Notes under the pieces: model-generated | Told to the model about the DNA's origin: nothing | What the model saw: the letters and a program-made list of their open reading frames with translations, nothing else | Database searches by the model: none | Shown: positions 1 through 8,234 of the stretch, one piece after another | Position numbering within the stretch: position 1 is the stretch's first letter | Layout: every line of letters begins with the position of its first letter | Source of the DNA: an uncultured Bacilli bacterium | GTDB taxonomy: Bacteria > Bacillota_I > Bacilli_A > RF39 > UBA660 | Length of the DNA stretch: 64,000 nt | Reading direction: 5' to 3' | Assembly: GCA_934095845.1 (NCBI GenBank) | Contig: CAKOKS010000004.1 | Span: 7,762 to 71,761 of the forward strand | Position numbers and translations under genes: made by a program

Positions 1-719
1 ATAAAACAACAACTAGACCTAGAAAATCAACAACTGGTTTTACAGCTCCAACAACAGGAACTACAACTACTGAAGCTCAAGTATCTAGTAATAATAATAT
101 TAAAAGTGTAACTATTAATGGACAAGATACAAGATATAGAGAAGGAAAAAATGAATATTCTTTGAAACTTCCTTATGATATGGCTAATATTGAAGTTGGT
201 GTAGAACTTGAAAGTAAAAGAGCAACTTATGAAGTAATTGGAAATACAAATATGCCAAATGAAGATACTCAAATGAAAATTATTGTTACTGCTGAAAATG
301 GAGATAAAAAAGAAGTAACATATAATATTACTCGTTATAGTGTTGAGTCAAGTGATTGTACACTTGCTAATATTTATATTGAAGATTATGAGCTTGAATT
401 TTCCAAAAATAAATATGAATATGTTCTTAATTTACCAAAGAATGTAAATTCAATAGATATAAGTGTTGTACCAACTCAAGAACAAAGTGCAACATATGAA
501 ATAAATGGAAATGAAAAACTAAAAAACAAAAGTGTAATTGATATAATTGTATTAAGCGCTGATGGTACTGAATGTAATTATCAAATAAAGATTAAGAAAA
601 CATCTAATACTTGGAAATATTTATTATTAATTATTTTATTAGGTGGAGTTCTTGGAACAGCAATTTACTTCTTATATAAATTCTTGAAGAAGAGTAAAGG
701 TAAATACAAATATGAATAA
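1..719 (+). CDS. Surface protein with cadherin-like beta-sandwich repeats, C-terminal part
   Basis: The reading frame is open from the left edge (first codon at position 3), so the gene is cut by the window. A Thr/Pro-rich linker (TTRPRKSTTGFTAPTTGTTTT) leads into two tandem repeats of about 85 residues of the cadherin-like beta-sandwich type: SVTINGQDTRYREGKNEYSL and the later ANIYIEDYELEFSKNKYEYVL are equivalent first strands. The protein ends with a transmembrane helix (WKYLLLIILLGGVLGTAIYFL) and a Lys-rich cytoplasmic tail, so it is anchored with the repeats outside the cell. It precedes the Tad pseudopilin genes and may belong to the same surface locus, which is inference from position only. 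A hairpin terminator follows at once. Confidence 0.75.
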   Translation, partial: KTTTRPRKSTTGFTAPTTGTTTTEAQVSSNNNIKSVTINGQDTRYREGKNEYSLKLPYDMANIEVGVELESKRATYEVIGNTNMPNEDTQMKIIVTAENGDKKEVTYNITRYSVESSDCTLANIYIEDYELEFSKNKYEYVLNLPKNVNSIDISVVPTQEQSATYEINGNEKLKNKSVIDIIVLSADGTECNYQIKIKKTSNTWKYLLLIILLGGVLGTAIYFLYKFLKKSKGKYKYE

Positions 720-746
720 AAGAGTTTTTCTCTTTTATTTTTTTTG
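715..746 (+). terminator. Intrinsic terminator after the cadherin-like gene
   Basis: AATAAAAGAG (715-724) pairs with CTCTTTTATT (730-739) around a T-rich loop and is followed by a long T run. It overlaps the stop codon. Confidence 0.75.
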
Positions 747-785
747 AATTAAATGTATAATTAGATTAAAGAATAGGATGATTAT

Positions 786-1268
786 ATGAGAGATTCAATT
801 AATGGACTTTGGCTTTTTGGTATAGTAATGACCTTAATGGTATTCTTAATTGCATTTGTTGCTATAAGTTTAAATTATAGTCGTGCATTTAGAATGAAAA
901 GTGAAATGGTTAATGTAATAGAACAATATAATGGAATAAATGGGAATACGATAAATAAGTTAGATGCGATTACTAATAGTTATGGATATAGAACAACTAA
1001 AAAATGTAGAAAAAAAGAAGGAGTAACAGTAATTGGTATAAAAGATGGTTACGTAACTAAGAATCCAAAAGATGCTCAAGAATATTGTATTTATAGAACT
1101 GAATATACTGGAAGTTGTAATTCGGCTTACGAATGTGATACTAAGTATATTTATAATTTAGATGTGTTCTTTTCAATTAATTTACCACTTTTTGGAAATA
1201 TATTTACGTATACAGTAAGTGGAGAAACTAAACAAATACTTTATCCGGAGGAATCGTACTTAAAGTAA
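786..1268 (+). CDS. TadE-like pseudopilin 1
   Basis: A 160-residue protein with one N-terminal hydrophobic helix (LWLFGIVMTLMVFLIAFVAI) right after a short charged start (MRDSING) and then a soluble domain containing several Cys. This is the layout of TadE/TadF minor pseudopilins. It shares the start pattern and the C-terminal V-(S/T)-GETK-x-I-x-(Y/F)-P motif with the protein at 1678-2175, so the two are paralogs. They bracket a Flp-like small pilin and precede a CpaE-like gene. The motor genes (CpaF, TadB, TadC) lie at 25.8-28.8 kb. The start has a GGATG Shine-Dalgarno site. The assignment rests on topology and context rather than a diagnostic motif. Confidence 0.6.
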   Translation: MRDSINGLWLFGIVMTLMVFLIAFVAISLNYSRAFRMKSEMVNVIEQYNGINGNTINKLDAITNSYGYRTTKKCRKKEGVTVIGIKDGYVTKNPKDAQEYCIYRTEYTGSCNSAYECDTKYIYNLDVFFSINLPLFGNIFTYTVSGETKQILYPEESYLK

Positions 1269-1271
1269 AAG

Positions 1272-1322
1272 TGTAAATGTTTACATAAAATAATTGAATA
1301 TGGAAAATAATAATAGTATAAT
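1272..1322 (+). promoter_or_regulatory. Promoter with upstream TGTAAA-N2-TTTACA palindrome
   Basis: TTGAAT (1294-1299), a 17-base spacer and TATAAT (1317-1322) form a sigma-A promoter ahead of the Flp-like pilin. The perfect palindrome TGTAAATGTTTACA (1272-1285) sits just upstream of the -35 box. Similar palindromes lie upstream of the surface-protein genes at 18141, 28859 and 53603, so it may be a shared operator. Confidence 0.6.
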
Positions 1323-1354
1323 GAGTTTATAAAGATAGGAGATGTTAATTTTAT

Positions 1355-1642
1355 ATGAAAGACGCAACAGGCGAATTAAGTATGACTGCAGTAGCAGTAG
1401 TAGCAATAGCTGCAATATCTGTATTATTTTCACAAGTAATATGGCCAATGATAAAAACTAATATTATTAATCAGTCTAAATGTACAGCTGCATATGCATG
1501 TGAATGTAATGGTGGAAATACATGTGAATGTGTATATTTAAATGATAGTGGCGGCGAAGATAAGGTTACTTGCCCTAGATCATCAGTAAAAGATGACGTT
1601 GGTGGTGGAAAAGGTACAGGAACTACTGCTGCACCTAAATAA
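1355..1642 (+). CDS. Flp-like small pilin with a Cys-rich tail
   Basis: A 95-residue protein beginning MKDATGELSM and followed by a hydrophobic helix (TAVAVVAIAAISVLFSQVIW). A Gly-Glu pair just before the helix resembles a prepilin peptidase cleavage context. The remainder is Cys-rich (CECNGGNTCECVY) and Gly/Thr-rich, which suggests disulfide stabilisation outside the cell. Its position between two TadE-like genes and its size suit the major Flp pilin of a Tad system. The exact cleavage site is not certain. The Shine-Dalgarno site (AGGAGATG) is rather far from the ATG. Confidence 0.55.
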   Translation: MKDATGELSMTAVAVVAIAAISVLFSQVIWPMIKTNIINQSKCTAAYACECNGGNTCECVYLNDSGGEDKVTCPRSSVKDDVGGGKGTGTTAAPK

Positions 1643-1677
1643 GATTTAAATTAATTTAATATTGGAGATGATAACGC

Positions 1678-2175
1678 ATGAGAGAAGCAATTGGTGCAAC
1701 ATGGATAATGGGAATCGTAATTGCTTTCATTGCGTTATTTTCAGGTTTCTTAGCTTTTTCTATTAACTATTCAAAAGCTTTTAAGGTTAAAAATGGAATT
1801 GTTGAAAGAATTGAAAAATATGGTGGTGTTAGTGAAGAAGCAAAAAGTGATATAAATTCATTTTTAAAAGAAATCGGTTATAATGCACTTGGAAGTTGTG
1901 ATATGTTACTTTCCGATGAAAATTTAAAATTTGCTGGCTTTAGAATAGATGAAGGAACAAGTCATAATAATGCAAAAGATAAATATAATTTTTGTATTCA
2001 AAAAATTCATTCAAATTCTGGAACTGGGCAAATGAGTACAGCATATTATAAGGTGTACGTTTTCTTTTCATTATCTATTCCAGTTATTCAAGATATTACT
2101 AAATTTAATGTAACTGGAGAAACAAAAAATATTTATTTTCCTAAAGACGGAAGCACTTTTGGAAGTTCTAGCTAG
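1678..2175 (+). CDS. TadE-like pseudopilin 2
   Basis: A 165-residue paralog of the protein at 786-1268. It has a short start (MREAIGATW), one hydrophobic helix (IMGIVIAFIALFSGFLAFSI), the following NYSKAFKVKN (NYSRAFRMKS in the first copy), and a C-terminal TGETKNIYFP motif. It is probably a minor pseudopilin of the Tad pilus. It lies 35 bases after the Flp-like gene, and the next gene starts just after its stop codon, whose GCTAGGAGG region also carries the next ribosome binding site, so these genes are co-transcribed. Confidence 0.6.
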   Translation: MREAIGATWIMGIVIAFIALFSGFLAFSINYSKAFKVKNGIVERIEKYGGVSEEAKSDINSFLKEIGYNALGSCDMLLSDENLKFAGFRIDEGTSHNNAKDKYNFCIQKIHSNSGTGQMSTAYYKVYVFFSLSIPVIQDITKFNVTGETKNIYFPKDGSTFGSSS

Positions 2176-2185
2176 GAGGAAAAGC

Positions 2186-3166
2186 ATGAATGTTGTAACA
2201 GCAAATGAAAATAAAAATATAATTGACCGTCTAGACTTTGACATTATTAAAAGAATAGATGGTGAATATGACGTTAAAGAGTTAATGGGTAAACTTACTA
2301 ATTTATATTTTAATAAGTTAGTTATTGATATTACATCTATTAAAGATTATCGTAACGTAAATATATTTAATGAATTAAAACAATATGTTGATCCTAATAA
2401 GGTAATTATTTTACTTAATAGTGATTCAATAGTTAATAGTAGGGATTATGTTTCAAATATGATTAAAGCAGGATTTTATAACTTTAGTCGTAACTTTGAA
2501 GGAATTAAATTCTTGTATGGAACTCCTAATGATTATGAAAAAGTAAAACACTTTGTTGTAGATGATACAGAAGTAATACCTTTTAATGGCGTTGAAGAGA
2601 TTCAAGAAATTGATGAACCTTCTTTATCATTTGATGGAAAAAAAGTAATTGGATTAATTGACTTAACTGATCATGCAGGGGCAAGTACACTTACAAATAT
2701 GATGGTACGTCAACTTAATAACCATGGATATAAAGCATATGGTATTGAAATGTTTAGACAAGATCTTATTTATTATAGAAGTGATAACTTATCATCTTGT
2801 ATGAATAAAAATGATTTAGATATAAAATTAAAACAATTAACTGATGCTGAAGCTATAATTATTGATTTAAATGAATTTGGTGAAGCAAATATATACTGTG
2901 ATGAAATTCTTTATTTAGTAGAGCCATCTTATATAAGACTTACTAAATTGCTTAGAAAAAACAGAAATGCATTTTCAGAAAGAAAAAATGATAAAATTGT
3001 TCTTAATATGAGTTTTGTAACAGAAAATGATAAACCTGATTTTGAATATGAATTAAAGTGTAAAGTATTTGCAAATATTCCTCCTATTAACGATAGGAAT
3101 AAAAATAGTAATGATATCAATGATTTATTATATAAATTAGGTTTTAAAAATGTAAAAGAAATGTAA
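2186..3166 (+). CDS. CpaE-like (TadZ) pilus-assembly protein with degenerate Walker A
   Basis: A 326-residue soluble protein. Residues 1-130 resemble a receiver-like N-terminal domain (KVIILLNSDS, GFYNFSRNFEGIKFL). The second half has MinD/CpaE-type strands (KKVIGLIDLTDHAGASTLTN, AEAIIIDLNEFGEAN). In CpaE/TadZ this protein localises the Tad machine at the membrane. The deviant P-loop reads DHAGASTLT where MinD has KGGxGKT, so both the signature and P-loop lysines are absent. ATP hydrolysis is therefore doubtful. The ATG at 2186 is chosen because GGAGG (2175-2179) lies six bases upstream; an earlier in-frame start lies inside the previous gene. Confidence 0.6.
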   Translation: MNVVTANENKNIIDRLDFDIIKRIDGEYDVKELMGKLTNLYFNKLVIDITSIKDYRNVNIFNELKQYVDPNKVIILLNSDSIVNSRDYVSNMIKAGFYNFSRNFEGIKFLYGTPNDYEKVKHFVVDDTEVIPFNGVEEIQEIDEPSLSFDGKKVIGLIDLTDHAGASTLTNMMVRQLNNHGYKAYGIEMFRQDLIYYRSDNLSSCMNKNDLDIKLKQLTDAEAIIIDLNEFGEANIYCDEILYLVEPSYIRLTKLLRKNRNAFSERKNDKIVLNMSFVTENDKPDFEYELKCKVFANIPPINDRNKNSNDINDLLYKLGFKNVKEM

Positions 3167-3171
3167 TATTG

Positions 3172-3201
3172 TTGACAAAATAGAAATTAATATTTTATAA
3201 T
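3172..3201 (+). promoter_or_regulatory. Sigma-A promoter for the VirB2-like gene
   Basis: TTGACA (3172-3177), an 18-base spacer and TATAAT (3196-3201). It starts a separate transcript for the small membrane protein gene. Confidence 0.75.
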
Positions 3202-3230
3202 TAGATTATGAAAAGAGAGAAGGTATATTT

Positions 3231-3575
3231 ATGATAGGATTCACAATTGGTAGTTTTTGTGGAGAAGCAAAAGAAATCTTGCAATTCGTTGGTTATATTT
3301 TAACTGTAGTAAAATTAGCAATACCTCTATTAATAATTGCATTTGGTATATTTGATTTAGGAAAAGCAGTTACTTCTGGAAAAGATGATGAAACTAAAAA
3401 GGCAGCTAAAACTCTTATGTGGAGAGCAATTGCTGGTGTATTCATTTTCTTTATTCCAAGTATTGTAATTTGGTTATTTGGAACAATTGCATCATATAAT
3501 GAAGCAGCTAAAACTGATAACAATGGTTTCCAAACTTGTTCAGATTGTATATTAACACCATGGAATTGTAACTAA
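3231..3575 (+). CDS. Small VirB2/TrbC-like membrane protein (T4SS-pilin fold)
   Basis: A 114-residue protein with two hydrophobic helices (roughly residues 18-42 and 62-88) joined by a short charged loop (GKAVTSGKDDETKKAAKTLMWRA). This hairpin layout, and the loop wording, match the VirB2/TrbC-like pilin family found in many Firmicutes. No other type IV secretion genes are visible, and the gene sits at the end of the Tad pseudopilin cluster with its own promoter and terminator. It could be a small channel-like or pilus-associated protein. The C-terminal tail has three Cys (TCSDCILTPWNC). Confidence 0.55.
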   Translation: MIGFTIGSFCGEAKEILQFVGYILTVVKLAIPLLIIAFGIFDLGKAVTSGKDDETKKAAKTLMWRAIAGVFIFFIPSIVIWLFGTIASYNEAAKTDNNGFQTCSDCILTPWNCN

Positions 3576-3576
3576 G

Positions 3577-3598
3577 GTTGACATAGTCAACTTTTTTT
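3577..3598 (+). terminator. Intrinsic terminator
   Basis: GTTGAC (3577-3582) and GTCAAC (3586-3591) with an ATA loop, followed by seven T. Confidence 0.85.
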
Positions 3599-3699
3599 AT
3601 GCTCAAGTTTTTCCCTTTTTTTAGTATTTTATATTATAATATATCTATATTCGACATTAATTTCTATAATTTATTATTATAGTAATAATGGTGATATAT

Positions 3700-3870
3700 A
3701 TGAAGGTTAAAGTTATAGATGAAGCACATGAAGAGGATTTAGAAAGAAGTGTTAATGCTTTTATAAGTTTAGTTGAAGTTATTGATATTAAATTTCAAGT
3801 TAGTGCATCAATTTTTGGAGAAGAACAAATATATTGTTTTTCAGCTATGATAATTTATAAAGAAGGTTAG
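3700..3870 (+). CDS. Cse60-like small sporulation protein
   Basis: A 56-residue protein. Its body (KVKVIDEAHEEDLERSVNAF, then VIDIKFQVSAS and EEQIYCFSAMIIY) matches the pattern of Bacillus Cse60, a small sporulation protein of about 60 residues expressed under sigma-E. The ATG at 3700 is preferred over 3688 because GGTG at 3690-3693 is then correctly spaced. It lies two bases before the murJ gene and is probably co-transcribed with it. Its biochemical role is unknown even in Bacillus. With the CotZ-like gene at 49.7 kb it hints that this lineage retains sporulation genes. Confidence 0.7.
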   Translation: MKVKVIDEAHEEDLERSVNAFISLVEVIDIKFQVSASIFGEEQIYCFSAMIIYKEG

Positions 3871-3872
3871 AT

Positions 3873-5504
3873 ATGAAAAAGAATAGTTTTATGGAAGGAA
3901 CAATAATCGCGACTCTTGCTATTGTTGTTGTTAAAATCCTTGGAATGCTTTATGTTATTCCTTTTTATTCAATAGTTGGTTCAAGTGGAGGGGCTTTGTA
4001 TAGTTATGCTTATAATATTTATTTAATATTTTTAGGTATTTCAAGTGCTGGCCTTCCAAGTGCGATTAGTAAAATTATAAGTGAATATAATACACTTGAA
4101 GATAAGACAGCTAAGAATGTTGCTTATAAACAAGCAAAAAAAATAATACTTATATTTGCAAGTATATCATTTATATTATTATTTGTATTTGCATCATCTA
4201 TTGCTAAATTTATAATTGGTGATATAAGTGGTGGTAATACAATTGAAGATGTTGCTTTTGTTATAAGATGCATATCTCCTGCTATTCTAGTGGTTCCTTT
4301 TTTAAGTATAACTAAAGGATACTTACAAGGGCACAAATACGTAACTCCATCTTCTGTTAGTCAATTAATTGAACAAATTGTTAGAATACTTGTTATTTTA
4401 GTAGGTTCATACTTAGTTGTAAAAGTATTTAATGGAACTATTTCTTTAGCAATTGGAATTGCTATATTGGGTGCTTTTGTAGGTGGTTTTTGTGCTTATG
4501 TTTATTTAAGAAATGTTATTAGAAAAAATAAAGATAAATTAGAACTTGAAGATGTTGATAATGAAAATGCTGAACTAAAAAAGGCAATTACTAAAAAAAT
4601 AATTAAATATGCAATACCTTTTATTATTATTAATATAGTTACAAATATTTATAATTTTACAGATCAAATACTTGTACTTAGAACTCTTGAATACTTAAAA
4701 ATGGATGCTAAACAAATTGAATTTGTTGCAAGTGCTATAAGTACATGGGCACCTAAAATTAATATGGTAATTAATGCAATGGCCATGGGAATGACTATAA
4801 GTTTAATTCCATCTATAGTAAGTTCTTATACTAAAAAGGATTTAAATGATGTAAGTGATAAAATAAATAGATCTTTAGCCTTAGTGTTCTTTATATCATT
4901 TCCAATGGCTATAGGGATTTCATTCTTAAGAGAACCAATTTGGCAAGTATTTTATAACTCAAATAATTATGGATATATGATATTAGGTTTATCAGTATTT
5001 TCAGCAGTAATGGCTAATATGTATATGATTCTTTCAACGATATGTCAAAGTTTAAATAAATTTAAATTAGTTTATCTTGTATCTATTACTGGATTTTTAA
5101 CGAATGCTATATTAGATGTTCCAATAATGTTACTATTTAATAGAATAGGTATACCTGCATTTTTAGGTAGTATAGTTGCAAGTATAATTGGTTTTTCTTT
5201 AAGTGTAATTATTGGACTTGTATTCTTACATAAAGATGAAAATATTGATTTTAAATTTATGATAAAAAGTGTTTTAAAAACGTTTATACCATCTATTATA
5301 ATGATACTTGTGTTAATTATTTTAAATAAATTTGTTGTAATAAATAATAATATATTAAAAATAGCAATAAATGGTATAGTAGGTGGAGGTATTTATATAA
5401 TTATTTCTTATTATTTAGGTTTAATTGAAAACTTATTTGGAAGAGAATATCTAAATAAAATCATAAAAAAACTTACCTTTGGTAAGTTTAAGTTAAAGAA
5501 TTAG
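3873..5504 (+). CDS. murJ: Lipid II flippase of the YtgP/MurJ (MOP) family
   Basis: A 543-residue polytopic membrane protein. The N-terminus (GTIIATLAIVVVKILGMLYV, followed by PFYSIVGSSGGALYSYAYN and SAGLPSAISKIISEYN) closely follows Bacillus YtgP, the MurJ-type flippase that moves lipid II across the membrane, and its length equals that of YtgP. About 14 membrane segments can be traced. A related alternative is SpoVB, but the PF-SIVGxxGGALYxYxYN wording favours YtgP. The last codons contain an inverted repeat that acts as terminator for the convergent gene on the other strand, and the two genes overlap by four bases. Confidence 0.8.
   Translation: MKKNSFMEGTIIATLAIVVVKILGMLYVIPFYSIVGSSGGALYSYAYNIYLIFLGISSAGLPSAISKIISEYNTLEDKTAKNVAYKQAKKIILIFASISFILLFVFASSIAKFIIGDISGGNTIEDVAFVIRCISPAILVVPFLSITKGYLQGHKYVTPSSVSQLIEQIVRILVILVGSYLVVKVFNGTISLAIGIAILGAFVGGFCAYVYLRNVIRKNKDKLELEDVDNENAELKKAITKKIIKYAIPFIIINIVTNIYNFTDQILVLRTLEYLKMDAKQIEFVASAISTWAPKINMVINAMAMGMTISLIPSIVSSYTKKDLNDVSDKINRSLALVFFISFPMAIGISFLREPIWQVFYNSNNYGYMILGLSVFSAVMANMYMILSTICQSLNKFKLVYLVSITGFLTNAILDVPIMLLFNRIGIPAFLGSIVASIIGFSLSVIIGLVFLHKDENIDFKFMIKSVLKTFIPSIIMILVLIILNKFVVINNNILKIAINGIVGGGIYIIISYYLGLIENLFGREYLNKIIKKLTFGKFKLKN
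5464..5488 (-). terminator. Terminator of the minus-strand gene, inside the murJ 3' end
   Basis: ACTTACC (5471-5477) pairs with GGTAAGT (5481-5487). On the minus strand it is followed by a run of T. It lies within the coding sequence of murJ. Confidence 0.65.
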
Positions 5505-5806
5505 ACCATATACATTGAATTTGCAAAGTTAAAATCGGTTTGAGTTTGAGAATTAGTAGTAGTTGGTATATTAGTTTGACTATTTTCAAGGTTAGTTATT
5601 CTTTGATCAAGTCTACCAATTTCTCTTTCAATTTTACTTAATCTAGCATCAATATCATCATAACTATTATAATTTGTTGTATATTGTTGTGGCATTGTAT
5701 TCATATTAGGTACTAAACCAGTGTTCATTTGAGGATTCATTTGTGGATTAGTTTGATATCCATATGAACCAAATTGAGAAAAAAAGCTGTTTCTATCTTT
5801 TTTCAT
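5501..5806 (-). CDS. Small Asn/Met/Gln-rich protein with a C-terminal coiled coil
   Basis: A 101-residue protein of unknown function. The first half is rich in Asn, Gln, Met, Pro and Tyr (QTNPQMNPQMNTGLVPNMN) and looks disordered. It then has one heptad-patterned helix (DIDARLSKIEREIGRLDQRI). There is no signal peptide or membrane segment. The start at 5806 is chosen because GGGAG lies correctly upstream on the minus strand; a longer reading frame lacks a ribosome site. Similar short low-complexity proteins in spore-formers are often spore-surface or cytoplasmic scaffold proteins, but nothing here proves that. Confidence 0.65.
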   Translation of the reverse strand: MKKDRNSFFSQFGSYGYQTNPQMNPQMNTGLVPNMNTMPQQYTTNYNSYDDIDARLSKIEREIGRLDQRITNLENSQTNIPTTTNSQTQTDFNFANSMYMV

Positions 5807-5870
5807 ATAATCACTCCCTAGTGTATTATATGTTTTTCGTGATAAATGTTTCATTTAGGAGGTAATTTTT

Positions 5871-6503
5871 ATGAGACTTAGAAATGTAAAAGGAGCTGAC
5901 GAATTAGTTAAAGATTGTAAATATACAATTAATGAGCCAGAAAAATATAAAGGAAAATTTAAAGAAATATTTGGAAATGATTTTGAGATTCATGTTGAAA
6001 TAGGTATGGGAAAAGGAGACTTTATAATAGGAAAGTGTTTGCTTCATCCAGATATTAATTTTATTGGTATTGAAAAGTATGAATCTGTTATGGTAAGAGC
6101 AATTGATAAATTAAAAGACATGGAAGTACCGAATTTACGTTTAATTAGATTTGATGCAACCAATATTGATTCCCTTTTTGATCATGAAATATCAACTCTT
6201 TATTTAAACTTTTCTGATCCATGGCCAAAGGCACGTCATGCTAAAAGAAGATTAACTTCACCAGTATTTTTAAAATTATATGATTCTATATTTGTAGGGG
6301 ATCCTCATATTGTTCAAAAAACTGATAATATTGGTTTATTTGCTTATTCTATTGAAAGCTTATCTAATTATGGATATACATTTGATAAAGTATCTTTAGA
6401 TATAGTAACTACTGATGTAGAAGATGTAGAAACTGAATATGAAAAAAAGTTTAAATCTTTAGGTGTAAAAATTAACTATCTAGATGCTGTAAAGAGAAAA
6501 TAA
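5871..6503 (+). CDS. trmB: tRNA (guanine-N7-)-methyltransferase TrmB
   Basis: A 210-residue SAM-dependent methyltransferase that makes m7G46 in tRNA. The SAM-binding strand is VEIGMGKGDF near residue 43, followed by the acidic strand FIGIEKYE. The family signature SDPWPKARHAKRRL (around residue 117) is present and complete, as is the C-terminal TEYEKKF motif used in tRNA binding. The length is normal for the family. AGGAGG precedes the ATG by eight bases. It stands alone and divergent from the small coiled-coil gene. Confidence 0.95.
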   Translation: MRLRNVKGADELVKDCKYTINEPEKYKGKFKEIFGNDFEIHVEIGMGKGDFIIGKCLLHPDINFIGIEKYESVMVRAIDKLKDMEVPNLRLIRFDATNIDSLFDHEISTLYLNFSDPWPKARHAKRRLTSPVFLKLYDSIFVGDPHIVQKTDNIGLFAYSIESLSNYGYTFDKVSLDIVTTDVEDVETEYEKKFKSLGVKINYLDAVKRK

Positions 6504-6567
6504 AAAAATAAATTAATTTTTAAATGCTATGTTATAATTAAAATAGTAGGAGTGGATATAAATAGTA

Positions 6568-6596
6568 TTTAAAAAAACATTTTTATTTGTTATAAT
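6568..6596 (+). promoter_or_regulatory. Promoter for the lipoprotein operon
   Basis: TTTAAA (6568-6573), 17 bases, TATAAT (6591-6596). A second TATAAT at 6533-6538 lacks a good -35 box. Confidence 0.5.
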
Positions 6597-6618
6597 ACTA
6601 ATATAAAGGAATGTTTTT

Positions 6619-7269
6619 ATGAAGAAAATATTAATTGTTATTGTTACAATTTTAGTATTTACTACAGGTTGCTCAAATGTTTTGAACTTAAAAAGTGCAA
6701 GTGTAGATACTATTGTTGATAAAACAATAAATAGTAAATATAAGTTAGATAATCATATTAACCGAGGATTTAAATATTACTTACCTAGAGAACTTGCTGT
6801 TATTAAACAAGATGAACAAAATGAGGTTATTAAATATGATGAATATGATTTATACTTATATGTGGATTTAATTAGTTATTATAATAAAAAAGATGTTAAT
6901 TATGAAAAGAACGATAATATTTATTATTCACGTGTCTTACTGAAGGATGAAAAAAAAGGTCTCGTTAATATTGATGTTACAAGCGATGAAGTTTATATTA
7001 AAGTAACTTATAATTATGCAACTATTGAAACTAAAATCAGCAATGAAGATATTAACAATGTTATATCTAATATAATGATTATTTTATCATCTATAACTTA
7101 TAATGATGATGTTATAGAAAATATACTTGCAAGTAATTCTCATTTAGGAAAAGATGAAGTAGTTGATGTATTTGATAATAAAAAGAATGATAATACATAT
7201 TTGGATATAGAAGAAACAGAATATACTGGAAATGAAGAAGAAGACTATGATCCAGATGTTATAAATTAG
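6619..7269 (+). CDS. Lipoprotein of unknown function
   Basis: A 216-residue protein with a lipoprotein signal peptide: MKKILIVIVTILVFTTGCSN has a lipobox ending TTGC at Cys18. The body after the lipidated Cys is mixed alpha/beta with many Asp, Asn and Tyr, and the last 45 residues are acidic and likely disordered. No known domain was recognised. It is the first gene of a run with the SepF-like-start protein, a small membrane protein and a YtxH protein, so an envelope role is likely. Confidence 0.75.
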   Translation: MKKILIVIVTILVFTTGCSNVLNLKSASVDTIVDKTINSKYKLDNHINRGFKYYLPRELAVIKQDEQNEVIKYDEYDLYLYVDLISYYNKKDVNYEKNDNIYYSRVLLKDEKKGLVNIDVTSDEVYIKVTYNYATIETKISNEDINNVISNIMIILSSITYNDDVIENILASNSHLGKDEVVDVFDNKKNDNTYLDIEETEYTGNEEEDYDPDVIN

Positions 7270-7286
7270 AGGAGATGAATTACCAT

Positions 7287-8234
7287 ATGGGTTTAATGGA
7301 TAAAGTAAAGAAAATCTTATTTGATGAAGATGAAATCGAGGTTCCTGTTAAAAGTGATACTCTACCTAAAAGAGAAGCTAAAAAGGAAGAATTTCCAAGT
7401 AGAGGTTCTTTTATAAATCATCATGAACAAGAAGAAGAGGAAAATCCAATTAAAGAAATAATTGTTCCTGCATATGAAGAAAAAAAGGAAGTTCCTGAAA
7501 GAAGAAGTTTTAATTTCCCAGATGATGATGACTTTGATTTTATGCCAAAAATAAAAGAAGAAGTACAAGAAGAAGTTATTAGAAGAAGAGAAGTTACTCC
7601 TGAGTATAATGAATTTAAAAGAGTAGAAACTCAAACTAAAGTAAGTAGAGAATATGGTCTTCAAGAAAATAAGGATTATAAAAAGTTAATCAAAGATGAA
7701 GAAGTAAAAATAAAAGCAGAAAAAGAAAAGAAACCATTTACTGTAACTCCAGTTATATCTCCTGTATATGGAATAATTGATACTGAAAATGTAGAAGTTC
7801 CAAAAAGAGAAGTAAATGAAGAAATTGAAGTAATTCAAACAAGAAGAAATTTTGGACCAGTAAGTTATAATGATCAACCAAGTATACCAAAAGAAGAGAA
7901 GAAAAGCGTAGAAGTACTTGAAAAAGTAAATATAGATGATGTAGTAGATGAAACAGATGATGAAAATATTCAAACTTCAGGTATAGAAAATGAATATTTA
8001 GGCAATAATAGTATTGAGGAGTCATTTGAGTCTACAAGCGAACTTGAAACTATAAATGAAGAAGATAGTAAGTTTGTTGAAGGAGAAAAAGTAGATTATA
8101 CTCCTCAAACAATTGAAGAAAGCGAAGAAGAAAAACGTGAAAATGAAAAGTTAGAAGACACCATTGAAACAGATTTATTTAATCTAATAGACTCGATGTA
8201 TAAAGATGATGAAGATACAGGAAGTGATGATTAA
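7287..8234 (+). CDS. Long acidic protein with a SepF-like N-terminal helix
   Basis: A 315-residue, highly charged and probably disordered protein. The first residues (MGLMDKVKKILFDEDE) resemble the amphipathic membrane-binding helix and acidic linker at the start of SepF, but the SepF core domain is missing and the rest is a Glu/Lys-rich low-complexity chain. The start at 7287 is preferred: the upstream ATG at 7275 directly abuts the AGGAG site. It overlaps the next gene at the stop codon. A link to cell division is only suggested by the first 16 residues. Confidence 0.6.
   Translation: MGLMDKVKKILFDEDEIEVPVKSDTLPKREAKKEEFPSRGSFINHHEQEEEENPIKEIIVPAYEEKKEVPERRSFNFPDDDDFDFMPKIKEEVQEEVIRRREVTPEYNEFKRVETQTKVSREYGLQENKDYKKLIKDEEVKIKAEKEKKPFTVTPVISPVYGIIDTENVEVPKREVNEEIEVIQTRRNFGPVSYNDQPSIPKEEKKSVEVLEKVNIDDVVDETDDENIQTSGIENEYLGNNSIEESFESTSELETINEEDSKFVEGEKVDYTPQTIEESEEEKRENEKLEDTIETDLFNLIDSMYKDDEDTGSDD

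Noticed and set aside
3231..3575. Conjugative type IV secretion system
   Set aside because: Only a VirB2-like protein is present; VirB4, VirB6, relaxase and coupling protein genes are absent, and CpaF fits the Tad operon.
7362..8025. Minus-strand ORFs rich in Phe, Leu and Tyr opposite the acidic gene
   Set aside because: They are mirror images of GAA/AAA-rich codons on the plus strand, lack ribosome sites and overlap a well-supported gene.
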